This document shows positions 14,111 through 14,508 of a DNA stretch of 14,508 nucleotides, piece by piece. The notes beneath the pieces are model-generated. The model worked only from the letters and a program-made list of their open reading frames with translations. It did not search any database and was not told where the DNA came from. How positions within the stretch are numbered: the first letter of the stretch is position 1; the number at the start of each line of letters is the position of its first letter. The position numbers and the translations under genes were made by a program. The stretch spans positions 1 to 14,508 of the forward strand of contig JAIRSX010000026.1 of NCBI GenBank assembly GCA_031255235.1. Reading direction: 5' to 3'. The stretch is from Rickettsiales bacterium. Its GTDB lineage: Bacteria > Pseudomonadota > Alphaproteobacteria > Rickettsiales > UBA1997.

Positions 14111-14132
14111 CTTTTTCAAAAACTAAAACAAA

Positions 14133-14508
14133 TTAGAAACTTAATTTAGTAGTAATATTCACAGTATTAACATTAGCTTTCATTCCTGTTTCTTCTCGTT
14201 TTCCGAAAGAATACTCAGCATATACTTTAAGAGTTGGATTAGCTGCGTATCCCAATACAACACCTACATCAGTACCTTTTTCATCTCCTTCTTTAGAATA
14301 AGAAGCGTTCAAACCGCCATAAACAAAGTCGGTTGCTTTTACCAAAGAACCAGCATTGTCAAATGCACCCTTGCCATAAAGTCCGAATAATGCAGTTGCT
14401 TCAACCTCATTTGTCTTATCTTTTCTCAAAGAAGAGTTAGTGTAACTAATGTTAGTGAAAACACCACCTGCTACATATGTTCCATCAACAGCAAAAGAAT
14501 TTGCACTG
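14133..14508 (-). CDS. Outer-membrane beta-barrel (porin-like) protein, 3' part
   Basis: The frame is open from the right window edge for 125 residues to TAA 14133-14135; the start is outside the window. A TTG at 14429 is internal, not the start, because the frame continues upstream as AVDGTYVAGGVFTNISYT. The sequence alternates polar and hydrophobic residues in short strands separated by charged turns (YSKEGDEKGTDVGVVLGYA, LKVYAEYSFGKREETG) and ends in TTKLSF. A terminal Phe after alternating residues is the outer-membrane beta-barrel signal recognised by BamA. It resembles Gram-negative porins of the OmpC/porin_4 type, but the exact family is unsure. Confidence 0.7.
   Translation of the reverse strand, partial: SANSFAVDGTYVAGGVFTNISYTNSSLRKDKTNEVEATALFGLYGKGAFDNAGSLVKATDFVYGGLNASYSKEGDEKGTDVGVVLGYAANPTLKVYAEYSFGKREETGMKANVNTVNITTKLSF

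Noticed and set aside
1325..14135. No gene in the window ends in TGA, hinting at UGA recoding
   Set aside because: About a dozen genes with TAA and one TAG is compatible with AT bias alone, and all Trp codons seen are TGG.

Overview
The window looks like chromosomal DNA of an AT-rich Alphaproteobacterium, quite possibly host-associated. Support comes from a TrcR/DUF1013 regulator (a family I know only from Alphaproteobacteria) in one operon with aroK and rnc, Gram-negative envelope genes (waaA, a LppC/LpoA-type lipoprotein, an outer-membrane beta-barrel), Shine-Dalgarno sites of the AAGGAG/GGAGG type, and stop codons that are nearly all TAA. Species cannot be named from this sequence.

Layout. 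(1) 1-1324 is the accessory part. A minus-strand gene runs off the left edge. It encodes a Thr/Ser/Pro-rich stretch that leads straight into a type IV pilin-like hydrophobic segment. It is preceded by a (CT)23 microsatellite, and part of it is a 164-base tract whose coding strand has no G. Upstream lies a gene-free region with a roughly 250-bp element bounded by perfect 35-bp inverted repeats. (2) 1325-3669 is pssA overlapping a beta-CASP metallo-beta-lactamase nuclease with a very basic N-terminal extension. (3) 3715-5168 is argG with its own promoter, a leader that looks like a transcription attenuator, and a strong terminator. (4) 5191-7847 holds divergent waaA (Kdo transferase) and glmU (UDP-GlcNAc synthesis), both serving envelope building. 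(5) 7886-9801 is a minus-strand unit read as tRNA-Ile(GAU), aroK, trcR, rnc. (6) 9847-11513 is engB followed by rpsL-rpsG, a cut-down str operon with no fusA or tuf, ending in a 12-bp hairpin. (7) 11759-14508, minus strand, is a family 2 glycosyltransferase directly behind a LppC-type lipoprotein, and the 3' part of an outer-membrane beta-barrel gene with its own terminator.

The core genes are housekeeping: lipid, arginine, peptidoglycan and LPS precursors, RNA processing, ribosome assembly. The most unusual signals are the hypermutable pilin-like locus on the left, the inverted-repeat element beside it, the argG leader with mutually exclusive hairpins, a Pro in place of streptomycin-site Lys88 in ribosomal protein S12, and a shikimate kinase homologue with changed substrate-site residues.
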